A DNA stretch of 64,000 nucleotides from Treponema sp. UBA3862 (GCA_002392405.1 DGGY01000019.1:1-64000), one strand, 5' to 3'. Counted from the first letter of the stretch, positions 51,714-61,985 are shown. Made by a program: numbers and translations. The notes: a model not told the origin generated them from the sequence alone.

Positions 51714-54254
51714 ATGTATCCATTTAAAAACATAGAACCCAAGTGGCAGAAATACTGGGACGAGAACAAAACCTTTAAGTCTGTGGAAGACGAATCTTTT
51801 TCTAAAGACAAAAGGCGCTATGTTCTTGATATGTTCCCCTATCCTTCCGGAGCAGGCCTTCATGTAGGTCACCCTGAAGGTTACACTGCAACAGATATTT
51901 ACTGCCGCTTTCTGCGCATGAACGGATACAATGTCCTTCATCCCATGGGATACGACGCTTTCGGTCTTCCTGCAGAAAACTACGCAATCAAAACAGGAAC
52001 TCATCCTGCAACTACAACAAACGCAAACATCGAACATTTTACACAGCAGATTAAAGCCCTCGGCTTCTCTTATGACTGGGACCGGGAAATCCGCACCTGT
52101 ACACCTGATTACTACAAATGGACTCAGTGGATTTTCCTCCAGCTTTACAAACGCGGTCTTGCCTATGAAGCACAGACTCCAATCAACTGGTGTCCGAGCT
52201 GTCTTACCGGGCTTGCAAACGAAGAAGTAAAGGAAGGTCACTGTGACCGCTGCGGCGCTCAGGTAACACACAAAGTAATCCGTCAGTGGATTTTAAAAAT
52301 CACAGCATACGCTGACCGCCTTCTTGAAGACCTTGAGGGGCTGGACTGGCCTGAAAGCGTAAAATCAATGCAGAGAAACTGGATCGGCCGCTCTGAAGGT
52401 GCAGAAGTTGACTTTACAATCGCTGACAAAGACGGAAAACCGACAGACAAAAAACTCACAGTTTACACTACCCGCTGCGACACACTTTTCGGTGCTACAT
52501 ACATGGTAGTTTCTCCGGAACATCCTCTTATCAAAGAACTCACAACAGCACAGCAGAAAGACGCTGTTGAAAAATATGTTGAAGAAGCTTCTAAAAAATC
52601 TGACCTTGAACGCACTGATCTTGCAAAAACAAAGACAGGTGTATTCTCAGGAAGTTATGCAATAAACCCTGTAAACGGAAAACTTATTCCAGTCTGGGTT
52701 GCTGACTACGTTTTAATTTCTTACGGAACTGGTGCTATCATGGCAGTTCCTGCACACGATACCCGCGACTGGGATTTTGCAAAAAAATTCGGTCTTCCGA
52801 TTATTGAAGTATTGAAAAGCGAAGTTGATGTTCAGGAACAGGCCTGGACAGAAGACGGAATCCACGTAAACTCAGAATTCTTAAACGGCCTCAACAAAAA
52901 AGACGCTATCGCTAAAATGCTTGAGTTCCTTGAATCTAAAAAAATCGGAAAAAAGGCTGTAAACTACAAGCTCCGCGACTGGGTATTCAGCCGCCAGAGA
53001 TACTGGGGCGAACCGATTCCTCTGGTTCACTGTCCTGACTGCGGCATCGTCCCGATTCCGGAAGAAGAACTTCCGCTTGAACTGCCGGATGTTAAGACTT
53101 ACCAGCCGACAGGTACAGGCGAATCTCCGCTTGCAGGAATCGATGCCTGGGTAAACTGTAAGTGCCCGAAATGCGGAAAAGCTGCCCGCCGCGAAACCAA
53201 CACAATGCCTCAGTGGGCAGGAAGCTGCTGGTATTACCTCCGCTACATCGATCCGTCAAACGAACTTTCATTCTGCGACAAAAACAAAGAATCATACTGG
53301 ATGCCTGTAGACCTTTATGTAGGTGGTGCTGAACATGCAGTTTTACACCTCCTGTACGCACGCTTCTGGCACAAGGTTCTCTATGATTTAGGAGTTGTCT
53401 CAACAAAAGAACCTTTCCAGCGCCTGATTAACCAGGGAATGATTACCTCTTTCGCTTTCCAGAGAAAGAACAAGTCCCTCGTTGCAGTTGATATGGTCGA
53501 AGAAAAGAACGGAAAATTCTATTCAACAGAAGACGGTGAAGAACTTGAACGCGTAATCGCAAAAATGTCCAAATCACTTAAAAACGTCGTAAATCCTGAT
53601 GAAATGATTAAAAACTACGGCGCTGACTCAGTGCGCATGTACGAAATGTTCATGGGACCGCTCACAGTTTCAAAACCATGGAATACCCAGGGCTTAATCG
53701 GCGTAAACCGCTTCCTGGACAAAATCTGGAATATTTCAGAAAAGCCGATGGAAGAGATCGATATTACAGGAAAGCTGGACAAGGACCTTGCATCCCTGCG
53801 TAAAACATATGCAAAAACTGTCAAAAAGGTAACTGAAGATACAAACAACCTGGACTTTAACGTAGCCATCAGCCAGATGATGATTTTTATCAACGAGGCT
53901 TCAAAATTCGAGAAACTTCCTAAAGCAATGTGGGAAGGATTTGTACTTCTTCTTTCTCCATACGCTCCGCATCTTGGAGAAGAACTCTGGCAGAAACTCG
54001 GTCACGACAAGTCAAACGCATACGAAAAATGGCCTGTCTTCGACGAAAAATACTGCGTTGAAGACACAAAAGAAATCGTAGTAAGCGTAAACGGTAAGGT
54101 ACGCGACAAGTTCGAAGCAGCAACTGACACACCAAAAGAAGAACTCGAAAAACTTGCAAAAGAAACAGAGGGCTTCAGGAAGTTCAGCGAAGGCAAAGAA
54201 ATTGTCAAGGTAATCGTTGTACCGAACAAGCTTGTAAACATTGTAGTTAAATAA
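51714..54254 (+). CDS. leuS: Leucyl-tRNA synthetase
   Basis: 846 residues; charges tRNA-Leu and edits mischarged tRNA. Class I motifs are [15 protein letters not shown] (HIGH-type, about 45-50) and [11 protein letters not shown] (KMSKS). The CP1 editing domain shows [16 protein letters not shown] and [20 protein letters not shown] zinc-binding cluster ([18 protein letters not shown]) is also present. GGAGG lies nine nt before the ATG. It is separate from the leuA regulon, and no T-box is seen upstream. Confidence 0.97.
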   Translation: MYPFKNIEPKWQKYWDENKTFKSVEDESFSKDKRRYVLDMFPYPSGAGLHVGHPEGYTATDIYCRFLRMNGYNVLHPMGYDAFGLPAENYAIKTGTHPATTTNANIEHFTQQIKALGFSYDWDREIRTCTPDYYKWTQWIFLQLYKRGLAYEAQTPINWCPSCLTGLANEEVKEGHCDRCGAQVTHKVIRQWILKITAYADRLLEDLEGLDWPESVKSMQRNWIGRSEGAEVDFTIADKDGKPTDKKLTVYTTRCDTLFGATYMVVSPEHPLIKELTTAQQKDAVEKYVEEASKKSDLERTDLAKTKTGVFSGSYAINPVNGKLIPVWVADYVLISYGTGAIMAVPAHDTRDWDFAKKFGLPIIEVLKSEVDVQEQAWTEDGIHVNSEFLNGLNKKDAIAKMLEFLESKKIGKKAVNYKLRDWVFSRQRYWGEPIPLVHCPDCGIVPIPEEELPLELPDVKTYQPTGTGESPLAGIDAWVNCKCPKCGKAARRETNTMPQWAGSCWYYLRYIDPSNELSFCDKNKESYWMPVDLYVGGAEHAVLHLLYARFWHKVLYDLGVVSTKEPFQRLINQGMITSFAFQRKNKSLVAVDMVEEKNGKFYSTEDGEELERVIAKMSKSLKNVVNPDEMIKNYGADSVRMYEMFMGPLTVSKPWNTQGLIGVNRFLDKIWNISEKPMEEIDITGKLDKDLASLRKTYAKTVKKVTEDTNNLDFNVAISQMMIFINEASKFEKLPKAMWEGFVLLLSPYAPHLGEELWQKLGHDKSNAYEKWPVFDEKYCVEDTKEIVVSVNGKVRDKFEAATDTPKEELEKLAKETEGFRKFSEGKEIVKVIVVPNKLVNIVVK

Positions 54255-54305
54255 GCCTGAGTCATTAAGCTCCGGCTAAAATGCGCATCAGTGCGTAAAA
54301 CAAAA

Positions 54306-54334
54306 CATCCCTGTCAGATTTCACTGCAGGGATG
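54306..54334 (-). terminator. Terminator of the adenine-deaminase-like gene
   Basis: CATCCCTG (54306-54313) pairs with CAGGGATG (54327-54334); on the minus strand TTTTGTTTT follows. Confidence 0.65.
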
Positions 54335-54350
54335 CTAAAAAACTATATAT

Positions 54351-54377
54351 GCCGTGTCAGACACGGCAATTTTTTTT
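54351..54377 (+). terminator. Rho-independent terminator of leuS
   Basis: GCCGTGT (54351-54357) and ACACGGC (54361-54367) with a CAG loop, followed by AA and eight T's on the plus strand. Confidence 0.9.
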
Positions 54378-54379
54378 GT

Positions 54380-56032
54380 TTAAGTCCACAGAGGAATCTG
54401 TTCCTGCTCTGCTACACTGAACAGGCCTTTCAGGTTCATCTTTAAACTTGGAATTGTCGTGTCAAAAAGATAGGAAAGTGTTCTGATAGGATGACGGATT
54501 GTACAGCCGAGCTTAATGCGCATTACTTCGTGAGTTTTTCCGTATTCTTCACTGAGCTCATCTGAAGTTTTTGTACTGACTATTCCTCCGTATGAGAGAG
54601 GAACTTCACAGATAACTTTACCGCCTGAAGCATATACAAAACCGCCTTTTATATCAATAAGATGATTTACGGCCACTGCCATATCTTCATCATCTGCACC
54701 TACACATGTAAAATTATGCTCATCGTGGGTAATCGACATTGCAAAGGCCCCCTGCTTCATTCCAAACCCATGAATAAACGCAACGGACCGCTCTTTTTCT
54801 TTAGTACGGCTGACAAGAATAACTTTTAAAATATCTTTTTCAATATCGCTTTCAAGATATCCGTTTCTGCTTTTTACGTTAAAAACAGTTTTTACCGTAT
54901 TATACTCATCAGTGTTAGCATCAATTACATTTAACTTTACTTCTTCTTCCGGGCAGGAAATCTTAAGGTCATCAGCTGTAATTTTCTGAGCCTTTATATT
55001 TCCAAAAGAAGGCTTTAACAGCTTATCTTCAATGGTTTTAGCATTAAGGTTTTCTATATCAAAAACACATTCACCTTTTACCCAGGTCTGAAGCACGTTA
55101 AAATTAACCGCACTGTCAACAACAATAAAATCAGCACTGTCACCAGGCCTTAAAAGCCCTGATTTCAAGCCATAGTGTTTAACAGGATTTACACAGGCAG
55201 CTTCAAGAACATTAAAAACATCGCAGCCAAAATTAACCAGTTTTGCCGCAGCATCATTGATATAGCCTTTCTTTTTGATATTAGGTCCGAATACAATTTC
55301 AGAACAGAGCATTGTTTTTTCAGGAAAGTTTTCGATTAAATCCTTCATGCTCAAAAAATCAACGGCATCACGGGTCTGGATCTGAACATTTAAGCCCGCT
55401 TTAATTTTTTCATAGCCTTCTTCATAGGAGCGGACTTCGTGATCTGCAGAAACTGATGAATTACAGTATTCTTTTAAATTATTTCCGGTTAAACCCGGCG
55501 CATGACCGTCAACTGCTTTATTATATTTTTTTGCAAGGGCAAATAATGCTTCTGCCTTTTCTTCATGAAGAATCACCGAAGGGAAATCTTTAAGTTCACC
55601 AAGATGAGTAACTTCATCACGTTTTAAAAGCCTTTCAATATCATCAAAAGAATAAATTCCCGGAACAGTGTCTGAAGGCGCTCCAAAACCAAAATAAAAC
55701 GGCACACCTTTTGAATTTTCTATAAGACCTTCTACACCTTTTCGGCCGAGCACTGCAGTAATGTCATGTGACTCAACAAGAGCACCAGCAACACCCCTGC
55801 TTAAAGCAAGTTTAGCGTACTGTGACGGGCAGATAAAAGTCATATCTATATGAAGATGAGAATCAATAAACGGGGGAAGAATGTACGGAAGTTTCTTTGA
55901 AAATCTGAGTGAAAGGAGCTGGTTCAAATCCGCTTTTTTTATCTGTGTAATCACACCGTTTTCAAAGCAGACAGTACCCGGATAAGAAGTTCTGTTAAAT
56001 ATGTCTATGATTATTCCGTCTACGACACCCAT
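54380..56032 (-). CDS. Adenine deaminase-like protein with altered metal site
   Basis: 550 residues, normal for the Ade family, which deaminates adenine to hypoxanthine. Shared features are DSHLHID (His59 and His61), LGELKDFPSV (Glu146), VDGHAPGLTG (His177), SADHE (His198) and the C-terminal domain HGFGMKQGAFAMSITHDEHN. The family's CxDDxxP segment, whose Asp is a metal ligand and catalytic residue, reads LCSEIVFGPN (243-252) here, so that Asp is absent. The protein may use Glu245 instead, or may have a different or lost activity. A convergent terminator separates it from leuS. Confidence 0.8.
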   Translation of the reverse strand: MGVVDGIIIDIFNRTSYPGTVCFENGVITQIKKADLNQLLSLRFSKKLPYILPPFIDSHLHIDMTFICPSQYAKLALSRGVAGALVESHDITAVLGRKGVEGLIENSKGVPFYFGFGAPSDTVPGIYSFDDIERLLKRDEVTHLGELKDFPSVILHEEKAEALFALAKKYNKAVDGHAPGLTGNNLKEYCNSSVSADHEVRSYEEGYEKIKAGLNVQIQTRDAVDFLSMKDLIENFPEKTMLCSEIVFGPNIKKKGYINDAAAKLVNFGCDVFNVLEAACVNPVKHYGLKSGLLRPGDSADFIVVDSAVNFNVLQTWVKGECVFDIENLNAKTIEDKLLKPSFGNIKAQKITADDLKISCPEEEVKLNVIDANTDEYNTVKTVFNVKSRNGYLESDIEKDILKVILVSRTKEKERSVAFIHGFGMKQGAFAMSITHDEHNFTCVGADDEDMAVAVNHLIDIKGGFVYASGGKVICEVPLSYGGIVSTKTSDELSEEYGKTHEVMRIKLGCTIRHPIRTLSYLFDTTIPSLKMNLKGLFSVAEQEQIPLWT

Positions 56033-56098
56033 AGTTAAATAAAATATCCCCTGTCTTTAAATCATAACATTGAATACTTTATTTTTCAAATTCTGTTG

Positions 56099-56938
56099 TC
56101 AGTTTTTTTTCCATTCATCAATAAATTCAATCATAAACTGCTGGACATTACTGAACCACTTTTTCTGGAATGCCACAGCCTTTTTACCTATGTAGCGGAA
56201 ATGCCAGCTTTCCCAGCGGTAACCTGTAACATCTTCATAGCCTTCAGGAAAACTTAAACTCCAGCCAAAATCTGCTGCATTTTTATACACCCACTGCCCT
56301 TCAGCCGTACCTGCAAAAGCATCGTCAACCGGTGCAAAATCAAGTGCAAGTCCAAGCTGATGCTGGCTGGTTCCTTCCCGCGCACTTTCTCTTTCAGCTT
56401 CTTCAAGACCGTCTACTTTTACCCAGTAAGCAAAAAGATTTTTCTGATATTCATAAGAGCGGTAAGTTGAACTTACAGTCAGAGTTACTCCATCCTTCTT
56501 TGCAGCCTCTCCCATTTCTTTTAATGCATCATATGCTTCACGGCGGAGACTGAGGGAATTTTTATTTACAAGAAAAGCGCTGTTCGATTCTAAATGAACA
56601 AGATCATGCGGCTCATAATCTGAGCCCACGGTATGTTTTTTATCTATAAGAAAAAAAGGGCTTAAATCGTTTTCAGAAAAGTTTTTTTCATCTTCCAAAA
56701 CTTCCCTTAAATCACTTAAAAACTCAGCTGCATTACCGTTTATAATTCCTTCCTGACAGCGGCTGCTCATGCTTTTTATTACACGGGAAAGTTTTTCAAG
56801 CTCAGGATTTTCTACTGCATAATTCAACGGCTGAGTTTCCTTAACAGCCATTAAATCCTCTGATTGTACCTGTGTTTTTTTTGTACGGCAGGAAGTTACA
56901 AGCAGAACAAAAGACAAAAATAAGAGAAGCTTTTTCAT
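56099..56938 (-). CDS. VanY-type D-alanyl-D-alanine carboxypeptidase lipoprotein
   Basis: 279 residues with lipobox LLVTSCR (Cys about 17). The C-terminal VanY/DdcY domain has the zinc-binding pattern: SSTYRSYEYQKNLFAYW, SQHQLGLALDFAP (SxHxxGxAxD) and ESWHFRYIG (WH). It trims the terminal D-Ala of peptidoglycan stem peptides in the periplasm. It is the last gene of a cluster with the STAS protein and two SpoIIE-type phosphatases, three nt after the STAS gene, so it may be co-transcribed with them. Confidence 0.9.
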   Translation of the reverse strand: MKKLLLFLSFVLLVTSCRTKKTQVQSEDLMAVKETQPLNYAVENPELEKLSRVIKSMSSRCQEGIINGNAAEFLSDLREVLEDEKNFSENDLSPFFLIDKKHTVGSDYEPHDLVHLESNSAFLVNKNSLSLRREAYDALKEMGEAAKKDGVTLTVSSTYRSYEYQKNLFAYWVKVDGLEEAERESAREGTSQHQLGLALDFAPVDDAFAGTAEGQWVYKNAADFGWSLSFPEGYEDVTGYRWESWHFRYIGKKAVAFQKKWFSNVQQFMIEFIDEWKKN

Positions 56939-56941
56939 TTG

Positions 56942-57268
56942 TCAGACAACCTCAGTTACAGAATGAATAAAATAGAAAGTATCAGCAAAACCCGTATCTT
57001 CAATCGCCTGTCTTACCTGGGGAGAAGGATTCATAATATAAAGGCGGTGACCGTTATCTTCAGCATCGTTAAAGCCAGCCATAATAAGCCCCACTCCCGC
57101 AGAATCGATTGCTTCAACAAGAGAAAGGTCAAGGACAAGGTTAGAATCAATTACAATGCTGTATACTTTGTTTTTAAGTTCATCAAGAGTATAGGAATTG
57201 ATTACTCCTGAAAGCTCATAAAGAGTGTAGTTTGAACCGAATTTTTCAACAATTTTAAACGCGTCCAT
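56942..57268 (-). CDS. STAS-domain anti-anti-sigma factor
   Basis: 108 residues forming a single STAS domain: beta-strand start FKIVEKFGSNYTLYELSG, then LVLDLSLVEAIDSAGVGLIM with the phosphorylatable Ser56. In its unphosphorylated form it binds an anti-sigma factor or other switch protein. The phosphatases encoded upstream (57284-59449 and 59461-60867) are the expected activators. No RsbW-like kinase gene is nearby, so its partner must be elsewhere. Confidence 0.9.
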   Translation of the reverse strand: MDAFKIVEKFGSNYTLYELSGVINSYTLDELKNKVYSIVIDSNLVLDLSLVEAIDSAGVGLIMAGFNDAEDNGHRLYIMNPSPQVRQAIEDTGFADTFYFIHSVTEVV

Positions 57269-57283
57269 CTTTTACGCCTCCAT

Positions 57284-59449
57284 CTATGCCTTATTAGCAA
57301 GACGCTTGATTACGAGAATTGAAACGTCATCATCAAATTCCTTTGAAAGGAAGTTTGACGCAGTCTGATACATTGAACGGGCCATAACGTCACCTGAATA
57401 GGCAGTGCTTTCTGTAATTGATTTCTGAATGCGCTCTTTGCCGTACATTTCACCGCGGAGCGATTTAGAGTCAATAAGACCGTCAGTTACAGTAACAACA
57501 ATATCTCCCGGATTAAGCTTAACTTTCTTTACTTTAATCAGGTGTCCGATATCCTTTACAAAACCAAGTACCCTTCCTTCACCCTGAATTTCAATAACGT
57601 TGTTGTATGAACGGGTATAAAGGAAAAGGGCCGGAACACCGCAGTTAATGTAATACATGGTATCATCTGTGTAATCAATAAGACCAAACACGCCTTCAAA
57701 GAAGGTTCCCTTAGGAAGATTAAAGCGGATGAACTGATTGACTTTTTCAACCAGAAGCTTAAAGTCCCTTGTTTCCTGCAGGTAGGTACGGATGATGGAC
57801 TTGATAATAACCATACTCATGGAAGCAGAAATACCCTTTCCGCTCAGATCGCCCATTACAAAAATGTGACGGTTTTCTGTAAGGCGGATAAGATCGACGA
57901 ACTCACCGCCGATGTTGTGTGCATGTTCCATGATGTAGCCGGTATCATATTTAGGATTTTTTACCGGATCCATATTTTCCTGAATTGAAGTGATAATCTG
58001 GCTGGACATGCGGATTTCGCGGTTTACAGTACCGACAATTGACTGGTTGGCAATATTGCGCATGTAGTAACCGAATACAAAAAGGTAAGAATACAGTTTT
58101 GTAAAGGTGTTATAGTCATAATCAGCATAAATGTTACCGCCGGCCTTTGCACCGAGGGTCATTGCACCGATAACACGGCGACCTTCTGCAAGAAGAATCA
58201 GTGCTTCTGAGTTTGTTTTATTAAAGAGTTTAAGTACATCGCTCTTAATTGATTCAAAAGAATGTCCGTTTTCAACTTCACTCTTAAGGATTACCATTCG
58301 TCCCTGGTTGAGCATTGAATCAAAGACAGGATTTTTAATTTCGAGGGTAACAGGATTTTTTCCTTCCTGGTCAAAAATAGAATTGAGGATATTTTCACTT
58401 TCTACAAGAATATGAATTTCTGAAAGACCAAGATTATGGATAAAGATATTCTGCATATTGCGGACAATATCTTCAGGTTCACCGGAATAATCGAGTTTAG
58501 AAAGCTGCTCTTCAAAAACATCAGCATACTGGAACGAACGGAAATACTGTTTTTTTTCAAGGAATTTTGACACCTGATAAGAAATTGTAATTGCAACAGT
58601 TACGACAATTGAAATTTCAAATACAAAGAATGCATGAGATTTTGCAAACTCAGGCCACAGCCTCGGGAAGAAAAAACCTACGATGTAAGCAGGAATAAGA
58701 TAACTTACAAGGAAGGTAACAATAACACCGACAGCATATTTAATGTCATAGAGGAAATTCTGCCTTGAGTTATAGGAAAGAATTACCTGAGTAAAACCGA
58801 GCCCCGTAAGGGTAAGTGAAGAAAACATCGGAACACGGCCGCGGGCCTTTCCGATAACCCAGATTGCAAACCATCCGAAAATAATTGCTGCTGCATTGAA
58901 AACCGATTTCTGCATGTTAAGGCGGTCTTCACGGTTTTCAGCACGGAGAATCATAATGAGGATTGAAAGACCTGGAAGTCCGACCTGAATTAAAGCACGG
59001 AACATTTCATACCAGGTAACAGGGAAGTAGTTTGTCAGGCGTCCCCTGAAAAGAGGATAAGAATCAACGCTGATACCAAGGAAGTCTGTAATTGTTATTG
59101 ATGTTACCATTGTGAAGGCAAACCAAACAGAAACTCCCGCTAAAATCCATTTAACAGCCCTGACCGGTGCGCTTCGCTTATAGGACGGGAACAAAATACA
59201 GTAAATACAAAGGTCTATGGCGTAAACCGCTGAACAGATAAGCGAAAGACGGAAGAACAGCAGGGTAAGTCTGTCAGGAGAATAAATATTGGCCCAGAGC
59301 ATTAAAGCCATGAAGGCAAAGGCACCTGCAAGAAAAACACTCATGGAAATGAGGGGATTATCGACATTTTCAGAGGTCTGCCTGTCAATGTAAAAAGCAA
59401 GTCCGACGGCAAAGAGAGCCATTACAAGGTTCAATACAACGTAAATCAT
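57284..59449 (-). CDS. Membrane SpoIIE/RsbU-type protein phosphatase (7TM-GAF-like-PP2C)
   Basis: 721 residues. The first 290 hold about eight transmembrane helices; a middle segment of about 150 residues resembles a GAF-type sensor; the C-terminal 230 residues are a PP2C phosphatase (EFVDLIRLTENRHIFVMGDL, SGKGISASMSMVI, GDIVVTVTDGLIDSKS). It likely dephosphorylates the STAS protein encoded 15 nt downstream in response to a membrane or ligand signal. GAGG precedes the ATG; 11 nt separate it from the other phosphatase gene. Confidence 0.88.
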   Translation of the reverse strand: MIYVVLNLVMALFAVGLAFYIDRQTSENVDNPLISMSVFLAGAFAFMALMLWANIYSPDRLTLLFFRLSLICSAVYAIDLCIYCILFPSYKRSAPVRAVKWILAGVSVWFAFTMVTSITITDFLGISVDSYPLFRGRLTNYFPVTWYEMFRALIQVGLPGLSILIMILRAENREDRLNMQKSVFNAAAIIFGWFAIWVIGKARGRVPMFSSLTLTGLGFTQVILSYNSRQNFLYDIKYAVGVIVTFLVSYLIPAYIVGFFFPRLWPEFAKSHAFFVFEISIVVTVAITISYQVSKFLEKKQYFRSFQYADVFEEQLSKLDYSGEPEDIVRNMQNIFIHNLGLSEIHILVESENILNSIFDQEGKNPVTLEIKNPVFDSMLNQGRMVILKSEVENGHSFESIKSDVLKLFNKTNSEALILLAEGRRVIGAMTLGAKAGGNIYADYDYNTFTKLYSYLFVFGYYMRNIANQSIVGTVNREIRMSSQIITSIQENMDPVKNPKYDTGYIMEHAHNIGGEFVDLIRLTENRHIFVMGDLSGKGISASMSMVIIKSIIRTYLQETRDFKLLVEKVNQFIRFNLPKGTFFEGVFGLIDYTDDTMYYINCGVPALFLYTRSYNNVIEIQGEGRVLGFVKDIGHLIKVKKVKLNPGDIVVTVTDGLIDSKSLRGEMYGKERIQKSITESTAYSGDVMARSMYQTASNFLSKEFDDDVSILVIKRLANKA

Positions 59450-59460
59450 TTTTTCCTCCC

Positions 59461-60867
59461 CTAGCCCTGAACTTTAGCAACCAGCATAGTCAAGTCATCA
59501 TGAAGTCTGGTATCCGCATTATAACTGAATACAAGATCTGTAATATCCTTAATGAATTCCCTTGGCTCTTTTGCAGCACTCTTTTTAATTGTATCTGTAA
59601 AGAGTTCAGTGTCACCAAGTTCAACCTTATCTTCATTCATTACTTCAGAAACACCGTCACTGGCCATCATTATAAGGTCACCTGAGAAAAGGCGCTGTTC
59701 GCTTACTTCAACTTCATCAATAGGAATAATACCGACAATTGAACAGTTCGAAGTAAGGGATTTGATTCTGTAACCATCCGGAGAACGTGTAACAATAATC
59801 GGGTCTGACATTGAAGCGTTAACATAGCGGATTGTCATTTTCTGAGTATCGATAATTCCGATAAAAAGTACCGTATATTTATCCTGAAGATGCATGCCTT
59901 TTATGGCTTTATCAATTGCCATAATCATTCCAGGAAGATCTTCCTTATTTTCCTTAATCTTAACAGTATTCATTACGAGTCCCATAACTAAGGCAGCGGC
60001 AAGACCTTTACCGGAAACGTCACCAAGCATTACAAGAGTCTTGTGTTCATCAATGGGAAGAACAGTGTAATAGTCACCTGATACGTTAATAAGCGGTCTG
60101 AAATATGCGGCAAGTTTCAAGCGCTCAGGCTCAGGCATTCTCTGAGGCAGGAAGGAACGCTGGGTTTCAGCAAGCTGTTCCCATTCCTTGGAAAGTTCTG
60201 AAATTTCAGAAAGACTTGTAATTGTCTCTGCCCTGAGCTGGAAGCGTTCAAGTTCTTCAAGGAGTTTCGGAAAAATCGCAAGGTCAAAGCGGCGTGTATA
60301 GCGGCAGAAAACGTAAAAATGATGTCCGTAAGTTGAAATGAAAAAGCCCCGGGCCTTTTTGGATTTAGAAACAATACCTAAATCATCACCGAGGAAGAAA
60401 GTTCCGTCTCCCCAGTCTAAAGGATAGTTTCTTGCAAGTTTATCCATTACAGCCTGGTCATTAGTAATTCTGTTGGGGGAGTTATAAAGAACATAATTAG
60501 TCGAACGGTTTACATAAAGGACAGAACAGTCTGCTTTCTGCTCAAGAAGAGCTGCTATGAGTGTGTAAAAATCCTCCATTGAGTAGCACAGACGGAGTTT
60601 TTCCATAAATTCAGTCAGAAAGGCCGTGGCACCCGTACGCATGACATTACGTTCAAGGGTAATGCGTATCATTCCAAAAACCGTACTGGCAACAAGAACG
60701 AGAATACAGAAAAGTACAGCAGTTACTGCAGTAGGGAATGTATTTGAATAATCTATAAAGTCATTGATTTTTGTCTGAGGAACAAGATAAACAGCCAGAG
60801 AAAGAAAAATCAGCGTTACAAAGATATAAACTAAAATAAAATAAAATCGCCTTCGTGCCTTTAACAT
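59461..60867 (-). CDS. SpoIIE/RsbU-type protein phosphatase
   Basis: 468 residues with two transmembrane helices at about 11-28 and 45-65, a central region of about 130 residues without clear homology, and a PP2C domain (INVSGDYYTVLPIDEHKTLV, GDVSGKGLAAALVMGLVM, SGDLIMMASDGVSEVMN). It probably also acts on the STAS protein at 56942-57268. First gene of the phosphatase-phosphatase-STAS-VanY cluster, with a possible GGGG ribosome site. Confidence 0.88.
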   Translation of the reverse strand: MLKARRRFYFILVYIFVTLIFLSLAVYLVPQTKINDFIDYSNTFPTAVTAVLFCILVLVASTVFGMIRITLERNVMRTGATAFLTEFMEKLRLCYSMEDFYTLIAALLEQKADCSVLYVNRSTNYVLYNSPNRITNDQAVMDKLARNYPLDWGDGTFFLGDDLGIVSKSKKARGFFISTYGHHFYVFCRYTRRFDLAIFPKLLEELERFQLRAETITSLSEISELSKEWEQLAETQRSFLPQRMPEPERLKLAAYFRPLINVSGDYYTVLPIDEHKTLVMLGDVSGKGLAAALVMGLVMNTVKIKENKEDLPGMIMAIDKAIKGMHLQDKYTVLFIGIIDTQKMTIRYVNASMSDPIIVTRSPDGYRIKSLTSNCSIVGIIPIDEVEVSEQRLFSGDLIMMASDGVSEVMNEDKVELGDTELFTDTIKKSAAKEPREFIKDITDLVFSYNADTRLHDDLTMLVAKVQG

Positions 60868-60963
60868 AAAAACCCCGTTTTTTAATATTTAAAGTTTTCC
60901 ATTAACAGTATCGGCAGTATTGTTCCGAAACATAAGGAATCAAACAGATGCGCATTCCATTTA

Positions 60964-61938
60964 TTATTTCAGCATGTCTTTTGTAATTTTATAAACTGAT
61001 CCGCAGTTATGGCAGATTATTTCAAGAGGTTCAGGATCTCTTTGAATGATGTCTTCAAGTTCTGCCGGCGGAAGATGCTTTATCTGCTGTGCATAATACT
61101 CAGTACTGCAGGGACAGTCAAAAATAATGTCACGGTTAAGCACTACGGACGGCTTAAATTCACGGAAAAGTCCGTAAACAACGTCTTCCATATCGCCTCC
61201 GTCACTGAACCATTTTCCGATTGAAGGCATTGCCTTAAAAGCATTTTCTACACGGATTAAAAGTTTCTCGCTTTCTTCACTGCGGTTTTCAAGTTCGTTT
61301 TCAACCTGCTCAGTTTTTACAGAAGACTTTCCGCCTGCTTTAGGCATTACCTGAAGGAACATTCCCCCTGCCCCGGTTACACGCCCCTGACTGTCAAACT
61401 GAATTGAAGTATTAAAGGCAGTATGAATCTGTTCACTCTGCTCAAAATAACAGGCAAGATCCTGAGAAATATTCTTATAGACTATTGGTGTAACACCTGT
61501 CTGAGGAGTTTTCATCCCCTCGCCCATACGGCTGACACTTAAAGTTCCCTCGCCAAAAAACGGAGCTAAATCCCAGCTTTCAAGAGGCTTATCCACAGGA
61601 ATTGGATTCTGAAGAAGATGACCGCGTACATAACCGGTAGAATCTGCCTCAACACCAAAGCCTACGGCAGGTCCGTTAGTCTCATAGCGGAGAGTAAGAT
61701 GCTCCCTGCCCTTCATTGTCGGAATCATAAGGGCGGCGCAAAGTTCAGCCTGACCTAAAATGTATGTTTCTAAAATTCCAAGATTATGGTTTGCCCTCAT
61801 CTGGTTTACAAGGCGCGTCCCGTTCAAAAAGGCACCGCGCACCTGACCGTCCGCCATGACAAAAATTGTCATTTCGTCCTTATGAATTGAATCAAGATGT
61901 TTTAATAATTCTTTATCAGTAATTTCAGCTTTTATCAT
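60964..61938 (-). CDS. hslO: Hsp33 redox-regulated chaperone
   Basis: 324 residues. Hsp33 is a holdase switched on when its C-terminal zinc centre is oxidised. The four Cys ligands are present as CPCS and CHNC (in FDCPCSTEYY and ICHNCGSVYKI). The N-terminal substrate-binding region has the usual AELCAALMIPTMKGREHLTLRYETNGPA. Slightly longer than the common form of about 290 residues because of a Glu-rich insert (NELENRSEESEKLL). The ATG comes seven nt after TATAAT, so leaderless translation is likely. Confidence 0.95.
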   Translation of the reverse strand: MIKAEITDKELLKHLDSIHKDEMTIFVMADGQVRGAFLNGTRLVNQMRANHNLGILETYILGQAELCAALMIPTMKGREHLTLRYETNGPAVGFGVEADSTGYVRGHLLQNPIPVDKPLESWDLAPFFGEGTLSVSRMGEGMKTPQTGVTPIVYKNISQDLACYFEQSEQIHTAFNTSIQFDSQGRVTGAGGMFLQVMPKAGGKSSVKTEQVENELENRSEESEKLLIRVENAFKAMPSIGKWFSDGGDMEDVVYGLFREFKPSVVLNRDIIFDCPCSTEYYAQQIKHLPPAELEDIIQRDPEPLEIICHNCGSVYKITKDMLK

Positions 61939-61945
61939 AAATAGT

Positions 61946-61951
61946 ATTATA
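61946..61951 (-). promoter_or_regulatory. -10 box of leaderless hslO promoter
   Basis: TATAAT on the minus strand, seven nt before the ATG at 61938; the -35 (GTGAAT) is weak. Confidence 0.55.
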
Positions 61952-61985
61952 TTAAAAATTAAAAGTTAATTCACTAATCGAAGTG

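Noticed and set aside
51532..51723. 63-codon minus-strand frame in the GC-rich spacer before leuS
   Set aside because: It overlaps the leuS start and promoter and has repeat-like composition (RASPACAGRAF...); probably not a gene.
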